Source of the DNA: Bacteroidales bacterium UBA6229
Lineage (GTDB): Bacteria; Bacteroidota; Bacteroidia; Bacteroidales; F082
DNA: 17,265 nucleotides
Assembly: GCA_002440975.1 (NCBI GenBank)
Contig: DJWN01000092.1
Span: forward strand, 1-17,265
Reading direction: 5' to 3'
Below, piece after piece: positions 14,024-17,265 of this stretch. Position 1 is the first letter of the stretch. The number at the start of each line of letters is the position of its first letter. Both the position numbers and the translations under genes were made by a program. The notes under the pieces are model-generated. The model was not told the origin of the DNA. It ran no database searches and worked only from the letters and a program-made list of their open reading frames with translations.

Positions 14024-16921
14024 TTAAAAACTAACAATGAAATCTGATAAGCTTTGATCAGAAAAAAGACCCAAACGCTTCCTGATTCGGTAGCGTTTTT
14101 CTTCCACTCCCCGAACAGAAATATTCAATAAAGGTGCTATTTCCTTACTTGAGAGATTTAACCTTAAATAGGCACATAATCTGAGATCGCTGGATGTAAG
14201 ATCAGGGAAGCTGGTTTTAAGACGTTTAAAGAAATTTTCGTGTGCCTGATCAAAAAGATGTTCGAACATTTCCCAGTCATTTTCGCTGTTTAAGCCTTTG
14301 TCGATTTGTCGGGCAAGCGAAACATAGTATTTATTGGGCAAGCGATAGCCAAGTTCATTTTTTAGGGCATCGAGTTCGTCTTTTATTCCAATTAGTAACT
14401 CATTTTTCTGAATCATCAACATGGTGTTTTTGGCTAACTCCATATTTTTATTTGAAATCTCAGATTGAAGCTTTTCATTGGAAAGTTTCACCATTTCAGC
14501 TTCGGCATGTTCTTTTTCCTGTATGAGTTTTTGACGTTCTTCTTTTAAAATCTTTTCCTGTAGTTTCCATTTTCGTCTTCTATAAGTAATTCGAATCAGG
14601 ATTATCAGGCTAAGAATGAGCAGGATATCCAAACTAATGGCAAAAGTGGATAAAAACCAAGGGCGTTTAATCTCAAAGTTTACACTAGTGGTGGGTGTAA
14701 TAATTCCTTTTGAGCTTAAAGTTCTCACTTCAAATCTGTAATTTCCTGATGGGAGTCTTGAGTATTGAACTTTGCTTTGGTCAGTCCATTCACTCCAGCT
14801 TTTTTCCAGACCGATCAAGCGGTATTGGAAATACTTTTTACGACCAACCGGATCAGCATTTGAGAAGGTTACTTCAAAAGTATTGAATGTATTTTTGATC
14901 TTAAGCACCTTACCTTCAGGTGAAAATGATTCTGTTTTGTTTGAGATATTTGTGAAAGAGATGGATTTTACAAAAGGTGGAGAAAGTGTTTCTGTAAGTC
15001 TGTTCAATCGATTGATGTTAAGGATGGAAAAGCCATCTTCGAGGCAAAAAATATGTAAACTATCGTTGAGCGGAATAATTTGTTCATAATCCTCTATCAG
15101 GTTCAAATCATAAAGATCGGGTAAGATTCTGTAGAGCAACTTTGAAGTTCCGAAACGAATTTCAAACAGTCCAATTTCAGTATCTTTTATAAGCCAATAT
15201 TTGTAGTGGCCAGCGTTAAGTATATTTTTAGCTGCTGCAAAACTACCCAGTTGCTGGTTTAATGCTGTGTAGGGGATAATTTTTTCGTTCATGGCATCCC
15301 ATTGAAAAATGGAATCGCCCGAAGGTATCAAAATGCGGTTGTCAACAGTAAAAAGCCTGTTTGAGGTGAAGTTCAAACCGTTGTTTTTATTTAGTTGCGA
15401 GTAGCTTAACACACTATCAAAGCGCGAATTAGGCTTTAATAAATAGAGACCTTTTATGGTGTGACCCAGCAGTAAATTCCCCAGATGATCTGAAGCCAAA
15501 AACCTTTGTGGTGCATTCACGCCTTCTAAAACATTTTTTTTTGACCAATAGCCTTTTGCTTTGTCAAATACAACAATTTCATTATAAGTGCTTTGCAATC
15601 TTATCTCTTGATATTGCTGATAGGGTTCCAGGTTATAGCCGCCATTGATGTCGCTTACTTCAATGAGTTGGTTTTCTTTGATCAAATAGGTTCCTTCGTT
15701 TAAGCCACAATAAAGTTGCCCTTCAATTTCGCGGATAAACCAAACTTGTCCCTGGCTTTTGGGGATAAAAACAGGATTGATAAAAGTCCCGGATTTATCT
15801 AAGTTAAACTTATAAATCCCTTGATTAGTGCCGATATACAATTTTGATTTATGCAAAGCTGCTGCATAAACTGAGCCTATGTCAACATCTGGCTCATGGT
15901 AATTTTCGAAGGGTGAGCCAAACCAAATAAAGTCAAATCCTTTATCAAGTCCAGCCCAAAGGTTGTTATCATTATCACTTATCAGTGATAAAATAGTGTT
16001 GTTTTGCAAATGATTAGAACTATTTAAATGATTTTCCAGCGTCCCATCGGTTCTCAAAATATAGAGCCCTTGCAATATTGTTCCAAAAATTAGTCGGTTG
16101 CCAATTTTTAGTCCATTATTTAAAATGCTGGTTTTAAGAGCTTCCTGAGCTTCGTTTGCAAAGGGTTTAAAATCGTTTTCTTCCAAAACAAACAAACCCT
16201 GAGAGCTGGTTCCAAAAAGAATCTTCCGTGAGGATAAGGCTATTGCCGTTTTCACTTCCGTTGAGCTAAATTGTTCGCTGTTTTTTAGAGGAATGAACTC
16301 ATTCTGAATAATTTCGTATAACAAACCTCCAATTTCCTGAACGAAAAGCCGTTCTCCACTATCTAGTAAAAACAATATTGATCCGGGAATATCCAGCTGC
16401 CTGAGTTCTTTATTTTCAAGGTAAAATAATGCGCCGAAGCTTTGAAAATAAGTTCTCCCTTCATGGCGTGTTATTTTCCAAAATTCTTGATTTTTAAGTG
16501 TTTCTTTATCAATATTTTCGCTTAAACTGGAATACGAAAAAACTCCATTCTCATCTTTTTCCCAGAATCCAAATTCTTCAAAACTGCCTGTGAAAACACG
16601 GTTATCATGAGTAAAAACTGATCTCACAATAGTTTTTGAAGGGGTTTCAAATAGTTTTGTTTCGGTGCCGTCTAATACAAACAAACCTTTATTATTGGCC
16701 AAAAATACAGTTCCTTCCTCATCCAAACTCATGTCCCAGTTTTGGTTGCCAGCCTTGTACATATCCGGGCTAAAATGATTTACTTTGTAATAGCTTTGGG
16801 CAATCGAGCCGGAAAAAATTCCTGAAATGAAAAATAATATCAACAAAAGCAAACGCTCTGAATAGCAGGAAATCAGAGGATTAATTGATTTATAAGAATG
16901 AAAAGAGACCAGCTTTTTCAT
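14024..16921 (-). CDS. Membrane-spanning one-component regulator: periplasmic beta-propeller, Y_Y_Y domain, TM helix, coiled coil, LuxR-type HTH
   Basis: 965 residues. An N-terminal signal segment (about 1-42; hydrophobic 24-38, ending SIAQ) sends the sensor to the periplasm. Repeats of the 'two-component regulator propeller' kind follow, for example WDMSLDEEGTVFLANNKGL (62-80), TAIALSSRKILFGTSSQGL (225-243), ILSLISDNDNNLWAGLDKG (310-328) and AAALHKSKLYIGTNQGIY (353-370). A Y_Y_Y domain spans about 679-750 (YFQYRLIGLEKSWSEW, LPSGNYRFEV). One TM helix (about 758-780) ends at RRRK. A charged coiled coil follows (about 785-858), then a LuxR/GerE HTH (about 904-960: DLTSSDLRLCAYLRLNLSSKEIAPLL, VRGVEEKRYRIRKRL). 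There is no histidine kinase, receiver or AraC domain, so it differs from hybrid two-component PUL regulators. It lies on the same strand directly upstream of the PUL, so it is the likely activator. The ligand is unknown. Confidence 0.92.
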   Translation of the reverse strand: MKKLVSFHSYKSINPLISCYSERLLLLILFFISGIFSGSIAQSYYKVNHFSPDMYKAGNQNWDMSLDEEGTVFLANNKGLFVLDGTETKLFETPSKTIVRSVFTHDNRVFTGSFEEFGFWEKDENGVFSYSSLSENIDKETLKNQEFWKITRHEGRTYFQSFGALFYLENKELRQLDIPGSILFLLDSGERLFVQEIGGLLYEIIQNEFIPLKNSEQFSSTEVKTAIALSSRKILFGTSSQGLFVLEENDFKPFANEAQEALKTSILNNGLKIGNRLIFGTILQGLYILRTDGTLENHLNSSNHLQNNTILSLISDNDNNLWAGLDKGFDFIWFGSPFENYHEPDVDIGSVYAAALHKSKLYIGTNQGIYKFNLDKSGTFINPVFIPKSQGQVWFIREIEGQLYCGLNEGTYLIKENQLIEVSDINGGYNLEPYQQYQEIRLQSTYNEIVVFDKAKGYWSKKNVLEGVNAPQRFLASDHLGNLLLGHTIKGLYLLKPNSRFDSVLSYSQLNKNNGLNFTSNRLFTVDNRILIPSGDSIFQWDAMNEKIIPYTALNQQLGSFAAAKNILNAGHYKYWLIKDTEIGLFEIRFGTSKLLYRILPDLYDLNLIEDYEQIIPLNDSLHIFCLEDGFSILNINRLNRLTETLSPPFVKSISFTNISNKTESFSPEGKVLKIKNTFNTFEVTFSNADPVGRKKYFQYRLIGLEKSWSEWTDQSKVQYSRLPSGNYRFEVRTLSSKGIITPTTSVNFEIKRPWFLSTFAISLDILLILSLIILIRITYRRRKWKLQEKILKEERQKLIQEKEHAEAEMVKLSNEKLQSEISNKNMELAKNTMLMIQKNELLIGIKDELDALKNELGYRLPNKYYVSLARQIDKGLNSENDWEMFEHLFDQAHENFFKRLKTSFPDLTSSDLRLCAYLRLNLSSKEIAPLLNISVRGVEEKRYRIRKRLGLFSDQSLSDFIVSF

Positions 16922-17098
16922 AAGTTTATCTCTTGATTTCAGCGGACGAAAATTTAAAATTGTGTTACTGTCAAAACTTTGACTTAATGGTGGTAAATTT
17001 AAATATTTTTGGCTTAACGTATCACAATTAACTAATATTACTTGTAACTTGCAGCCGCTAAACCAAATACTTTATTAATTTTATTTCCATAGAAACAT
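16922..17098. other. Divergent intergenic region between regulator and acetyltransferase genes
   Basis: 177 bp of AT-rich DNA that must carry the leftward regulator promoter and probably the rightward acetyltransferase promoter. No confident promoter consensus is seen. It contains the 14-bp palindrome listed separately. Confidence 0.6.
16970..16983. promoter_or_regulatory. Palindrome GTCAAA-AC-TTTGAC upstream of the regulator
   Basis: Perfect 6-bp arms with a 2-bp centre, 49-62 bp upstream of the regulator start codon. The position suits an autoregulatory operator or a promoter-overlapping site. No second copy was seen in front of the PUL. Confidence 0.3.
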
Positions 17099-17265
17099 AT
17101 GACAACAACCAATGATTATTTTGCCCACGAAACAGCTGTGATCGATGAGGGCTGTGAGATTGGTAAGGGAACAAAAATTTGGCATTTTACGCACATTATG
17201 TCAGGCTGTACGATTGGCGAGAACTGTAATTTCGGACAAAATGTGGTGGTGTCGCCAGGAGTTGT
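17099..17265 (+). CDS. UDP-sugar N-acetyltransferase, left-handed beta-helix (WbpD/WlbB-like), 5' part only
   Basis: The ATG at 17099 opens a frame of 55 codons that runs off the window edge, so only the N-terminus is visible. It begins MTTTNDYFAHETAVIDEGCE and continues with hexapeptide-repeat sequence (IGKGTKIWHFTHIMSG, then CTIGENCNFGQNVVVSPGV). The IWHFTHI and NFGQNV segments are typical of WbpD/WlbB, which acetylate UDP-2-acetamido-3-amino-2,3-dideoxy-glucuronate in the cytoplasm during O-antigen or capsule precursor synthesis. Other 3-amino-sugar acetyltransferases (FdtC/QdtC type) have related N-termini and cannot be excluded from 55 residues. It is divergent from the PUL regulator and probably belongs to an unrelated surface-polysaccharide cluster. 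Confidence 0.8.
   Translation, partial: MTTTNDYFAHETAVIDEGCEIGKGTKIWHFTHIMSGCTIGENCNFGQNVVVSPGV

Noticed and set aside
14024..16921. Classical hybrid two-component system (HTCS) regulator
   Set aside because: The propeller and Y_Y_Y domains suggested HTCS, but there are no H-box, ATP-binding, receiver or AraC motifs after the membrane helix; the C-terminus is a LuxR-type HTH.
1..17265. CRISPR arrays, tRNA/rRNA genes, insertion sequences or phage genes
   Set aside because: No regularly spaced repeats, transposase motifs, terminal inverted repeats or structured RNA signatures were seen; the only sizeable repeats are inside the 6444-7712 gene and the intra-operon hairpin.

Overview
The window is a Bacteroidota polysaccharide utilization locus (PUL). 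The evidence is an adjacent SusC/SusD pair, several lipoproteins with Bacteroidota-type signal peptides, a type IX secretion (T9SS) C-terminal sorting tail, AT-rich DNA and start codons without clear Shine-Dalgarno sequences. The genus cannot be fixed from this sequence. T9SS plus a SusCD system fits environmental Bacteroidales, Cytophagia or Flavobacteriia.

Layout: nine genes lie on the minus strand and are read from right to left. First is a large membrane-spanning regulator (14024-16921) with a periplasmic beta-propeller, a Y_Y_Y domain, one transmembrane helix, a coiled coil and a LuxR-type HTH, but no kinase or receiver. An AT-rich gap of about 290 bp with direct and inverted repeats follows. 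Then come eight tightly spaced genes: a compact glucoamylase-like/GH144 lipoprotein (12288-13730, probable GTG start), SusC (9234-12269), SusD (7740-9221), a T9SS-sorted protein made of two near-identical domains (6444-7712), a Big_5 + LamG lipoprotein (5170-6423), a second GH144-type lipoprotein with two N-terminal Ig-like domains (3074-5062), a GH3 beta-glucosidase lipoprotein (838-3063) and a secreted alpha/beta hydrolase (51-830). Most gaps are 7-27 bp. The exception is 107 bp between the LamG gene and the second GH144 gene, which holds a perfect 18-bp hairpin followed by a T-rich stretch and looks like an internal terminator or attenuator. At the right edge, on the plus strand, the first 55 codons of a left-handed beta-helix sugar N-acetyltransferase (WbpD/WlbB-like) begin. 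It probably belongs to a separate surface-polysaccharide locus.

Working model (inference): two GH144-type proteins and a GH3 enzyme point to a beta-glucan, with beta-1,2-glucan the best guess. The lipoprotein residues after the cysteine (CKKNED and CKKDDD against CNKSAQ and CNFTGS) suggest that the Ig-GH144 and LamG proteins face outward while the compact GH144 and the GH3 stay periplasmic. Long glucan would be bound and cut at the surface, imported by SusCD, then reduced to disaccharides and glucose in the periplasm. The alpha/beta hydrolase could remove acyl substituents. The regulator would sense an oligosaccharide in the periplasm and act on DNA directly. The least explained items are the duplicated T9SS protein, the internal hairpin and the repeat-rich regulator-PUL gap.
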